Shown piece after piece: positions 38,406 to 46,465 of a stretch of 64,000 bases of DNA; positions within the stretch are counted from its first letter, which is position 1; each line of letters begins with the position of its first letter. Below the pieces are notes generated by a model that was given only the letters and a program-made list of their open reading frames with translations, searched no databases and was not told where the DNA came from. The stretch comes from JBBRCE01 sp038205115 (GTDB taxonomy: Bacteria; Planctomycetota; Planctomycetia; Pirellulales; JBBRCE01). A program made the position numbers and the translations under genes. Where the stretch lies: contig JBBRCE010000025.1 of NCBI GenBank assembly GCA_038205115.1, forward strand, positions 5,007 to 69,006, written 5' to 3'.

Positions 38406-39293
38406 ATGGCCAGGCTTCAACGTCGCCACTCAGGTTTTACGCTGGTCGAGCTGTTGGTGGTGATCACCATCATTGGCATGCTGATGGCCTTGCTGGTGCC
38501 GGCAATCAATGCGGTGCGCGAGTCGGCACGACGTGTCGAGTGCTTGAATAATCTGGATAACTACACGAAGGGCGTAAAAATCTACGAAGCCAGGAAGCAA
38601 AGATATCCGGGCTTTAAGATGAACTTCACTGCCACCGATACTGCCAACACCAAGATGATCATCAGTTGGCAAACCGCGCTGCTGCCTTACATGGGTCACA
38701 ACGATCTGTGGGGCGATTGGCAAAAAAACGTGCAGACCAAAAATTACATTTCGTACAGCGTGTGCTCCAGCGCTCCGGCGCTGGATCATGCCAACGCATG
38801 GACGCGATACATTGCAAACGGCGGTAAATCGGCCGTGAACACCAAAGACATGGCCGTCTTTTTTGACCATACAGTAACCGCCGCTCCGGGTCCGGTTTAC
38901 ATGACGAGCAGCATCATTTCCAGCGGCGATGGCGAAACCAACACGCTGATGTTGAGCGAAAATGTCGACTGCCACTTGTGGTCTGACTATGACCAATACT
39001 CGTCCTGCTTCGTGTGGGACGCCACCAATGGCGTCAATGCGGGCAAAGGCACCGGCCCCGCGGCTGGCACGGCGCTTGATCTGGCACATGCCCGTCCGTC
39101 AAGCAATCACGCGGGCGGCGTGAACATGTCGTTTTGTGACGGTCGCGTAAAATTCGTCAAGGAAGAAATCTCGACCGTTACGGTCGGTGCGATTTCCGCC
39201 TTGCGTTTTTACATGACGCCCAACGGTCACAATTCGACGCTGGCCGAGCCGTTGCCATCCGCCACCGCGCCGTTGACGGTGATTGTCGAATAG
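38406..39293 (+). CDS. DUF1559 domain pseudopilin (H-X9-DG type)
   Basis: 295 residues from the ATG at 38406. The class III prepilin signal HSGFTLVELLVVITIIGML gives cleavage before the Phe, with Glu at mature position 5, and leads into one hydrophobic helix, so the protein is processed by a prepilin peptidase and inserted or assembled by a type II secretion or pilus-like machine. The DUF1559 body follows (LNNLDNYTKGVKIYE, MGHNDLW). The closing motif RPSSNHAGGVNMSFCDGRV is the planctomycete H-X9-DG box. Planctomycetes encode dozens of these; individual roles are unknown. Confidence 0.92.
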   Translation: MARLQRRHSGFTLVELLVVITIIGMLMALLVPAINAVRESARRVECLNNLDNYTKGVKIYEARKQRYPGFKMNFTATDTANTKMIISWQTALLPYMGHNDLWGDWQKNVQTKNYISYSVCSSAPALDHANAWTRYIANGGKSAVNTKDMAVFFDHTVTAAPGPVYMTSSIISSGDGETNTLMLSENVDCHLWSDYDQYSSCFVWDATNGVNAGKGTGPAAGTALDLAHARPSSNHAGGVNMSFCDGRVKFVKEEISTVTVGAISALRFYMTPNGHNSTLAEPLPSATAPLTVIVE

Positions 39294-39339
39294 TGGGGTC
39301 CGCCTTCGCGGCCAGTGGCTGATTTCAGGTGGTCGGCCG

Positions 39340-40938
39340 TTAATACAATTCGATGCTTTTGATCGAATTGCCTCCGGATGTTTTGGCGCCGAATAGGCAG
39401 CGCTCGGCGCATTCCACAAGTGCTTCGGCGGCAAAGTTTTTGGCCGGCAGAGTCACGGCCGCCAGTCCGATGCTGGCCGATAACGGCTTGCCTGAGGTTC
39501 GCTGGAATTGCTGGTTGGCCAGCTTCTGCAACTCGCTGATCAATTGGTTGCCGACTTCCAAACCGTAACGCCGATCCGACCTGGCCAGCAGCAGCGCGAA
39601 CCGCGATTCCGCCAATTGGACCGGCTTTTGACCTTCGTTCACCGACGTGCAGAGCGATTGCAGCCGCGTAATGGCTTGCTGCGCCTGGGCGACGCCGAGT
39701 TCGCTGACCAGCAAATCGAAGCGATCGATTTCAATCAACAACAGGCACAGCCCTGAGCGCGCGGCGCGGCAGACATCGGCCGCAGCGTGAATTCGGGCAA
39801 TGAATCCGGCATCGGCCGAAGAACTCGAAAGTTGGCTGCGCGGCGCTCGGGCCGGCGCGCGATGCGGGGCATGCCCTACGACCGGACCGGGTTCGGTCGA
39901 GTGATAGCCGGACGGTCGCGGAGCGCGGGCCGGAAAAAATCCGGTTCGCTTAGCCACCGGATCGAGTTCCAAAAAGCAGCGATCGAGCAGCTCTGTCGCC
40001 GCCGCTTGCCCGACGATGGCCAATTTTTGTTGCGCTTGTTCGACAATTTCCAGATAGCGTTGTCCGGCGGGCAATTCGATGGCCAGCAGTTCGGCCAGTT
40101 GATCGACTTTGGTTTGAACGGCTTCGAACACCGGACCGAAATCGGCCGCTTCGATCTCGAAGTACGCCTGGCCGGCCAACAGCAATTCTTCCAGAGTCTC
40201 GCGACGTTTCTCGTGAACCAGGCTGGCGAATAAACGGGCCAAATGCAAAATCTGCGGCAGTGTTTGATCGGCCAAGGCCGTCAGGGGCGGCGTGGCGGCG
40301 GGCACGGCCAGCAGTGCATCGGTCAGCACCGTCGGCAGCCCCCAATGTCGCAGCAACCGCGCGCTGAGCTGGCGGTGATCGAAGCCCAGATGCTGACGTT
40401 CGAGCGCGATCAGTTCCAACTCGCGACCAGCCGCGCGATCGTAGAGTTCGATGTATGGCTGCCCCAGTTCTTGCAGCAGCAGTAGAATGCCGACGTCGCT
40501 GAACAGCCCGACTAAAAACGCGTCGTCACCCGGCTGATGCCAGATGGTTTCGGCCAACTCCCGAGCGGCCACCGCCGTGGTCAGCGATTGCCGCCAATAG
40601 CGCATTAAACGTGGGCCAGCCAGGTTGACCAGCAATCGGTCCGGCAAACTGAATCCCAAAACGAGCAACTTCAGCGGCTTGACGCCCAACATCGCCAGCG
40701 CTTGCCCCAGGTCGGAAACGGGCCGACTCAAGCCAAACAGCGAACTATTGACCACACGCAACACTTTGCTGGACAGCGCCGGGTCGGCTTCCAGGCAATG
40801 CCGCAGCGTGGGCACGTCAATCTGCGGTTGCGAGGTGAGCCGCAACATCTCGATGGCCACGCCCGGCAGCGTATACAACGCCGCCGCCCGGTGAACCAAA
40901 GTATCGAGCGTTGGTCGAGCAACAGTCATGGGCAGCAT
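39340..40938 (-). CDS. HDOD domain protein with degenerate GGDEF domain
   Basis: 532 residues from the ATG at 40938 (a second ATG at 40929 is equally good). An HDOD domain occupies about 15-215: LYTLPGVAIEMLRL, ADPALSSKVLRVVNSSLFG, DDAFLVGLFSDVGILLL, lacking HD catalytic residues as is normal for HDOD. A helical region (215-390) and an Ala/Pro/His-rich linker precede a C-terminal GGDEF-fold domain (about 400-530). Where diguanylate cyclases have GG(D/E)EF, this protein has AESRFALLLA, so synthesis of cyclic-di-GMP is not expected; it may be a sensor or scaffold in signalling. Confidence 0.85.
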   Translation of the reverse strand: MLPMTVARPTLDTLVHRAAALYTLPGVAIEMLRLTSQPQIDVPTLRHCLEADPALSSKVLRVVNSSLFGLSRPVSDLGQALAMLGVKPLKLLVLGFSLPDRLLVNLAGPRLMRYWRQSLTTAVAARELAETIWHQPGDDAFLVGLFSDVGILLLLQELGQPYIELYDRAAGRELELIALERQHLGFDHRQLSARLLRHWGLPTVLTDALLAVPAATPPLTALADQTLPQILHLARLFASLVHEKRRETLEELLLAGQAYFEIEAADFGPVFEAVQTKVDQLAELLAIELPAGQRYLEIVEQAQQKLAIVGQAAATELLDRCFLELDPVAKRTGFFPARAPRPSGYHSTEPGPVVGHAPHRAPARAPRSQLSSSSADAGFIARIHAAADVCRAARSGLCLLLIEIDRFDLLVSELGVAQAQQAITRLQSLCTSVNEGQKPVQLAESRFALLLARSDRRYGLEVGNQLISELQKLANQQFQRTSGKPLSASIGLAAVTLPAKNFAAEALVECAERCLFGAKTSGGNSIKSIELY

Positions 40939-41156
40939 CGGGTGGACGTAGCACCGCAACGCGATCGCGCAGCGGTTTTTGGCGCAGGTGGGGCCAGCAT
41001 GTGCGTGGTTGCGCCTCGGCAACTCTAGGCCACGCACATGTACGACCGAAGACGCGAATTCCGGTTGTATCAATGCTAACGATCTTCACGCCGAATTTGC
41101 CCATTCGCCGGCAACCGGCCACGGCTGGCGGGCGTTGATCACAGCGAGAATCGCCA

Positions 41157-42356
41157 TTACGAATCGTCAGCGGGCAACAGTCGCAGTTCGTTACGCGGCG
41201 TTGTGGGCTGGGGTTGAGTGATTTCACGCGAATCGGGCGACGAAAGCCGGAGAGTGCCGTTCAGCGGGAAGTTAACCGGTTGGGCGTTGATCCGACGCGA
41301 CGACTCGACCGGCGGCAGCGGCTGAATGTCGAGCGGCTCGCGGTCGGGCGTCACCGTGACGACCATTGACTCGTTACCGACTGGCGGCAATGGCGAGATG
41401 GCCAGCGAATCGACGTTCTGTTCAATGACGGCCAGCGGTCTGCTGGGGAGCGTGGGACCGAGAACGGCAATTTGTGAGTCGCGCGGCGATTGAACCGGCG
41501 TCATGACGATCGGCGCCGGCTGCGGCTGTTGCGGAGCGCTGATGGGTTGAGCGGCGATTTGCGCCGGCGAACGATTGATTTGGCTGAGCAGATCTTGGGC
41601 GTCTTTCATGCGAGGATCGCGCGCCAAAGCCATCGCTAAGTGTTGGCTGGCTTCCGCATTCTTGCCCTTCTGCGCGAGCAGGTAGCCCAAGTTATAGTGC
41701 GCGGCCGCTTCGCCGTGCGCTTCTTTGAGTTGCAAGAAGGCTTCGTCGGGTTGATTCAATTCGACCAGCACCGTGGCAAAGTTATTGCGGTACAGGCGGC
41801 GCTCCGGCGCCAAACTGATGGCTTTCTTGAGTTCGGCCGCTGCCAAATCGTTTTTACTTTCGCGGCAGTAACAGAGGCCCAAGTCGTTATGTGCCGAAGC
41901 GTTGGTTGGCGCCGCTTTGACCGCACGTTGGTAGTAACCGATGGCCCGCTCGTACTTTTCTTGGCGATCGTAAATGTGCGCCAAGCCCATCAAGGCAGGC
42001 ACATATTTGGGTTCGATATCAATCGCCTTCTCGTAGGCCAGAATAGCGCCTTCGATGTTTCCGGACGATTCCTGCATCGAGGCGATGGAGACTTGGTATT
42101 CGGGGCCGGTGAGCGCCGGCTTTTTTTGCAGCGACGTGGGATCGTTCAACGAAACGACCGGTTCGGTCGGCTTTTTCTCCGACTTGAACGGCGCGGCAAT
42201 CGCGGTGCCCATCGAAGCGAACGAATCGCCAATCTTGGAGAACGTGCTGGGCTGATTTGCGACTATGCCCTGCTTGGTCGCAGGCGCGGTGCAGCCGAGG
42301 CTCGCCGCCAAGGGCAAGAAAGCTACGGCGCGAATCCATCGCGATGGCTGTTGCAC
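41157..42356 (-). CDS. TPR repeat lipoprotein
   Basis: 399 residues from a GTG at 42356, chosen because AAGGAGG lies 5 bases upstream; the longer frame to 42473 has an arginine-rich non-signal N-terminus. The lipobox FLPLAASLGC gives lipidation at Cys21 or so. TPR units span about 85-250 (GAILAYEKAIDIEPKYVPAL, ALMGLAHIYDRQEKYERAIG, SAHNDLGLCYCRESKNDLAA, AAAHYNLGYLLAQKGKNAEA). The C-terminal 140 residues are rich in Pro, Gln and Ser, likely disordered. Probably a membrane-anchored scaffold; partners unknown. It is preceded on the same strand by rhaA, with a strong hairpin between. Confidence 0.83.
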   Translation of the reverse strand: MQQPSRWIRAVAFLPLAASLGCTAPATKQGIVANQPSTFSKIGDSFASMGTAIAAPFKSEKKPTEPVVSLNDPTSLQKKPALTGPEYQVSIASMQESSGNIEGAILAYEKAIDIEPKYVPALMGLAHIYDRQEKYERAIGYYQRAVKAAPTNASAHNDLGLCYCRESKNDLAAAELKKAISLAPERRLYRNNFATVLVELNQPDEAFLQLKEAHGEAAAHYNLGYLLAQKGKNAEASQHLAMALARDPRMKDAQDLLSQINRSPAQIAAQPISAPQQPQPAPIVMTPVQSPRDSQIAVLGPTLPSRPLAVIEQNVDSLAISPLPPVGNESMVVTVTPDREPLDIQPLPPVESSRRINAQPVNFPLNGTLRLSSPDSREITQPQPTTPRNELRLLPADDS

Positions 42357-42549
42357 AAGTTCCTCCTTGATGGCGCCGCCACGCTCGGTCCATTCGAGTC
42401 GTATCTTGAGGCCTCGGCGCGTTTCCGGCCACGTCCGTCTATCCATCGACAAACGAAGCCAGCAAACTTGCATTCGTTTTGGCGCTTTGCGCCCTGCGCG
42501 CCATCTTTAACGACGCTGGCATTCCAGATATGAAGCTTGGAGAAATTAG

Positions 42550-42581
42550 GCGGGCCGCGTACCGAGCTGAACGTGGCCCGC
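42550..42581 (-). terminator. Hairpin downstream of rhaA
   Basis: GCGGGCCGCGT (42550-42560) pairs with ACGTGGCCCGC (42571-42581): 11 pairs with one G-U and a 10-base loop, 22 bases past the rhaA stop. The T-run expected of an intrinsic terminator is poor (CCTAATTTCTCC on the minus strand), so termination is probable but not certain. Confidence 0.45.
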
Positions 42582-42603
42582 GCGCGCAGCGCGAATGACC
42601 GCG

Positions 42604-43881
42604 TTAGCGTCCGCGTTGTGCCAGCACGCGGCTTTCATAGGCGCGAATGCAGCTTAGCCAGTCGCCGTCGGCCGGTTTGTTTTGCTGCAGGCAGAGATAA
42701 TTCCAAATCGCGCCCAGGGGTAGGGTTTTCTGTTCTTCCAGTGCAATCAGCCGCGCGGTCCAATCGCCGGCCGCTTCATGGTGCGCCCAATCCGGCAGTG
42801 GTTCGAGCAGCGCGGCCAGCAGCGCCTTGAGCGTCGCCCGCGCGCCAATCACCCAAGCGGCCACGCGATTGATACTGGCGTCGAAGAAATCCAAACCGAT
42901 GCGAACGCGCTGCAGGTAATTGCCGCGGACTAGCTCCTGGGCGATGGCCTGCAGGTCGTCCGAAAACGTCACCACGTGATCGCTGTCCCAGCGGACGCCA
43001 CGACTAACGTGCAGCAGCAGTTGGTCGAGCGAAATCAGCACCGCCGAGAGTTTATCGGCCAGCGATTCCGTGGGATGGAAATGCCCTGCATCCAGGCAGA
43101 GCATTTTTTTGCGCGAGATGGCGTAGCCCAAATAAAAATCGTAAGAACCGACGACGTAACTCTCCGAGCCCAGCCCAAACAGCTTGCCTTCGAGGGCGTC
43201 GATTTGCAGATGCGGATCGATGGCTTCGGCAAACATCGCATCCAGCGAAGCGGCCAACCGTTCGCGCGGGCCACGACGATCGATTGGCGTATCTTTGTAT
43301 CCGTCCGGAATCCAAACGTTGGTCACGCAACTGCTGCCCAGCGCGGCACCAAACGCCGCGCCAATTTGCCGGCAGGCCAAGCCATGTTCGATCCAAAACT
43401 GGCGTACGCCGGCATCCTGATGCGAAAGCGTAAACCCATCGGCCGCTAGCGGGTGCGAAAAAAACGTCGGATTGAAGTCCAATCCCAGCCGCTGCTCGCG
43501 GGCCCAATCGATCCAGCCGTCAAAATGCCCCGGCAACAGTTGGTTGCGGGCCACGGCTTGGCCGCCAGTTTCGGCATAACTGGCGTGCAGATTCACGCGA
43601 TGCCGACCGGGAATCAACGCCAGCGCCTGATTCAGATCGGCGCGCAGTTGGTCGGCGTTGTTGGCTTTGCCTGGATGACTGCCGGTGACAGCCAGCCCAC
43701 CGCCAAGCGCGCCGTGCTGGTCTTCGAATCCGGCCACGTCGTCACCTTGCCAGCATTGCAGCGAGATCGGTATGGCCAGCAGTTTTTCAATCGCGGCATC
43801 GGTGTCCACGCCCAGTCGCGCGTAGTGGTGCTGCGCGAGTCGGTACGATTGTTCGATCAGGGCTTCGCGTGGAAGAATCAT
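42604..43881 (-). CDS. rhaA: L-rhamnose isomerase
   Basis: 425 residues, the normal length. RhaA converts L-rhamnose to L-rhamnulose in the cytoplasm with a pair of divalent metals. Family landmarks are all present: SLQCWQGDDVAGFE near the N-terminus, NLHASYAETGG, GLDFNPTFFSHPLA, CVTNVWIPDGYKD, and the metal-site region LCLDAGHFHPTE, followed by GVRWDSDHVV. The start is the ATG at 43881. No rhamnulokinase, aldolase, transporter or regulator lies alongside, so the rest of the pathway is elsewhere; planctomycetes commonly use rhamnose from algal polysaccharides such as ulvan and fucoidan-like glycans. Confidence 0.93.
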   Translation of the reverse strand: MILPREALIEQSYRLAQHHYARLGVDTDAAIEKLLAIPISLQCWQGDDVAGFEDQHGALGGGLAVTGSHPGKANNADQLRADLNQALALIPGRHRVNLHASYAETGGQAVARNQLLPGHFDGWIDWAREQRLGLDFNPTFFSHPLAADGFTLSHQDAGVRQFWIEHGLACRQIGAAFGAALGSSCVTNVWIPDGYKDTPIDRRGPRERLAASLDAMFAEAIDPHLQIDALEGKLFGLGSESYVVGSYDFYLGYAISRKKMLCLDAGHFHPTESLADKLSAVLISLDQLLLHVSRGVRWDSDHVVTFSDDLQAIAQELVRGNYLQRVRIGLDFFDASINRVAAWVIGARATLKALLAALLEPLPDWAHHEAAGDWTARLIALEEQKTLPLGAIWNYLCLQQNKPADGDWLSCIRAYESRVLAQRGR

Positions 43882-44164
43882 GCGCGGCGTGAACTGGTGT
43901 GAGAAAAGTCGACTACGTGGTTGCCGTGGTTACTCATAACAAACCCGAAGACGCAGTAAATAACAAGTCATCCGCCAGAAAGTTTCTGACCTGTGCTGTG
44001 CAGCGAGCCAAGTTCGAATCGCGACTTTCCGTACACGGCCGATCCGGCTACGATCAAATCTCACGAGCATCTGGCGACCCTAACTCGCCGACCCAAAAAT
44101 CCTGGCAAGGCGGATTTCGCACGCCGCGATCGAAGCGAATGGTCCGCACGACTGATAAGGCATC

Positions 44165-46153
44165 ATGGCCGGCTTAAATCCCTCACAACACGATGCCGTA
44201 CACACCTTGCGCGGGCCGCTGCTGGTGTTGGCCGGCGCAGGCACCGGCAAAACCCGCGTGGTCACCTACCGGATTGCCGAACTGATCCGCGCCGGCACAG
44301 CGCCGAATCGGATTCTGGCGATGACATTCACCAACAAAGCGGCCGCCGAGATGCAAGCGCGGGCCGCGACGTTGCTCGGCAAGAAGCAGCCGCTCAAGCC
44401 AGAAATTTCCACCTTTCACTCGCTTTGCGTGCGAATTCTCCGCCGGCACGCACGACTATTGGGTTATCCCGAAAAGTTCGCCATTTACGATCGCGGCGAT
44501 CAAGAAAGCGCGGCGCGCAGCGCGCTGCGAGAAATTAAAGTCGCCAGCGAAGTGCTCAAGCCAGGCGACCTGATCAACTTCATCTCCCGCTGGAAAACGG
44601 CCTCGGTTGCGCCGCAGGAAGCCGCGTCGCTGGCCCGCAACGACAAAGAACATCTGGCGGCCGCGGCCTATCGACGCTATCAAAAATCGCTCAAGCTGGC
44701 CGGTGCCATGGACTTTGACGATCTACTCGGCAATGTCGAAGAGCTGTTTCAAAAATTTGCCGACGCGCGCCGGGCCGAAGCCGAACGCTTCAGCCACTTG
44801 CTGATTGACGAATACCAAGACACCAACGGCAGCCAATATCGAATTGTCAAAGCCCTGGCCGTTGGGCATCGCAATCTGTGCGTGGTGGGCGACGACGATC
44901 AATCCATCTACGGTTGGCGCGGCGCAGAAGTCGCGCACATCCTTAATTTTAAACGCGATTGGCCCGACGCCAAAGTCGTACGGCTGGAAGAAAATTACCG
45001 TTCGACCGCGGCCATTCTGACCATGGCCAACACGATCATCCAGTTCAACAAGCAGCGGCACGACAAAGTGCTACGACCCGCCCGCGCTGGTGGAGACAAG
45101 CCCGGCATCATGCAATGGCAAGACGAAGCGCTGGAAGCCCAAGGCATTGTGGCCGATATTCGTACCCGGCTCTCGCAACCTGGCATGCAGCCCAAAGATT
45201 TTGCCATTCTCTTCCGCACCAACGAGCAACCGCGCCCCTTCGAAACCGAACTCCGCAAAGCCAAGTTGCCCTATGTGCTGTTGGGCGGCATGTCGTTCTT
45301 CGATCGCAAAGAAGTCCGCGACATCCTGGCGTATCTAAAAGTCCTGGCGAGTCCCAAGGACGAAGTCTCACTGTTGCGGGTGATCAACAATCCGCCGCGC
45401 GGCATTGGCCAATCGACCGTGGCCGTGCTGCTGGATCGCGCAGTCAAGTCTGGCCAACCGCTGTGGGAAGTGATCTGTGATGCGGCCGCGCTAACGGAAC
45501 TCGCGCCGGCGGCCGTTGGCGCGGTGGGGCGTTTCGAAACGCTGCTGCAGGATTTTCGGACACAGCTCAATTTGGGCGAACGGCTGACGGAGATCGTCAC
45601 AACATTGATTGCAAAAATTCATTACCACGACGAACTGGCCCGGTTGTATAAATCGCCGGAAGAGCAGATTTCGCGTTGGGCAGCCGTGGAAGAAGTCGTG
45701 AATGCCGTGGCCGCATTCGAAAAATCGGCCGGTAAGAATGCCGATCTCAATGATTTTTTGGACGAGGTGGCCATCGGCAATCGTGACGACCCCGAAGACA
45801 AAGAAAAGCAACTCGCCCGCAACGCCATTGCGCTGATGACCCTGCACAGCGCCAAAGGCTTGGAGTTTCCGCACGTCTACCTGGTGGGCATGGAAGAAGG
45901 CATTTTGCCGCATCATCGTTCGGTGGCTGGCGACGACGCCGCCATTGATGAAGAGCGCCGCTTGTGTTACGTGGGCATCACGCGGGCGCAAGATCGGCTG
46001 ACGTTCAGTTTGCCGCTCGGGCGGATGAAGTGGGGCAAGAGCCGGCCGACCATTCCGAGCCGATTTTTGTTTGAAATTACCGGTCAGGCGGAGAATGCGG
46101 CCGCAACGGCCGCAAAGTCCAAAAACAGCGGTCGCGAGCGATCACGCCGCTAG
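44165..46153 (+). CDS. UvrD/Rep/PcrA-family ATP-dependent DNA helicase
   Basis: 662 residues of superfamily 1A helicase. Q motif LNPSQHDAVHTLRGPLLVLAG, Walker A AGTGKTRVVTYRIA, motif Ia AMTFTNKAAAEM, Walker B LLIDEYQDTN, motif III VVGDDDQSIYGWRGA, motif IV VRLEENYRSTAAI, and motif VI RRLCYVGITRAQDRL near the end. Length and the SAKGLEFPHVYLVG motif match Rep/PcrA more than the longer UvrD. It moves 3'-to-5' on single-stranded DNA in repair and replication. The C-terminal 25 residues are Ala/Lys-rich. The gene stands alone, followed by two palindromes. Confidence 0.92.
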   Translation: MAGLNPSQHDAVHTLRGPLLVLAGAGTGKTRVVTYRIAELIRAGTAPNRILAMTFTNKAAAEMQARAATLLGKKQPLKPEISTFHSLCVRILRRHARLLGYPEKFAIYDRGDQESAARSALREIKVASEVLKPGDLINFISRWKTASVAPQEAASLARNDKEHLAAAAYRRYQKSLKLAGAMDFDDLLGNVEELFQKFADARRAEAERFSHLLIDEYQDTNGSQYRIVKALAVGHRNLCVVGDDDQSIYGWRGAEVAHILNFKRDWPDAKVVRLEENYRSTAAILTMANTIIQFNKQRHDKVLRPARAGGDKPGIMQWQDEALEAQGIVADIRTRLSQPGMQPKDFAILFRTNEQPRPFETELRKAKLPYVLLGGMSFFDRKEVRDILAYLKVLASPKDEVSLLRVINNPPRGIGQSTVAVLLDRAVKSGQPLWEVICDAAALTELAPAAVGAVGRFETLLQDFRTQLNLGERLTEIVTTLIAKIHYHDELARLYKSPEEQISRWAAVEEVVNAVAAFEKSAGKNADLNDFLDEVAIGNRDDPEDKEKQLARNAIALMTLHSAKGLEFPHVYLVGMEEGILPHHRSVAGDDAAIDEERRLCYVGITRAQDRLTFSLPLGRMKWGKSRPTIPSRFLFEITGQAENAAATAAKSKNSGRERSRR

Positions 46154-46465
46154 CACGACAAAACGCGTTTTTCACTCAAAAAACGGCCGTTTCTAATAGT
46201 CGTTATCGGTTCACACGACGCGTAGGGCAGAAATTCCCGTCGCCGATAGAAAGTCCGACTTTTGCAAGAAAAAGTTGTTGACCCGCGCCATGCCCGCTCT
46301 AACAATGCACTACGTTGGAAGTGGAAATCGGCCGCAAAGCGAGGCGGCTTGTGACTATGGAATGGCCCCTACTGCGGCCGCCTGGACTGCGGGCTCTCCG
46401 AGTGTTGGCCACTTGGCGGAGCGTTGGTCTGGACCGACATTCACTCGAAGCCACTGGTTTTCTCT
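46154..46465. other. Spacer after the helicase gene
   Basis: 312 bases. The first 40 hold the two palindromes listed separately. The rest contains overlapping frames without support. The following gene may begin as early as 46424 in its frame. Confidence 0.35.
46160..46192. repeat. Two adjacent perfect 12-bp palindromes
   Basis: AAAACGCGTTTT (46160-46171) and AAACGGCCGTTT (46181-46192) are each perfectly self-complementary, 9 bases apart, beginning 7 bases after the helicase stop. As RNA each gives only a short stem with no real loop, so an intrinsic terminator is weak; dimeric protein-binding sites are an alternative. Confidence 0.4.

Noticed and set aside
44165..46153. Defence-system helicase (for example a UvrD-like nuclease partner)
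   Set aside because: No nuclease, methylase or other defence gene is adjacent, and length and motifs match housekeeping Rep/PcrA.
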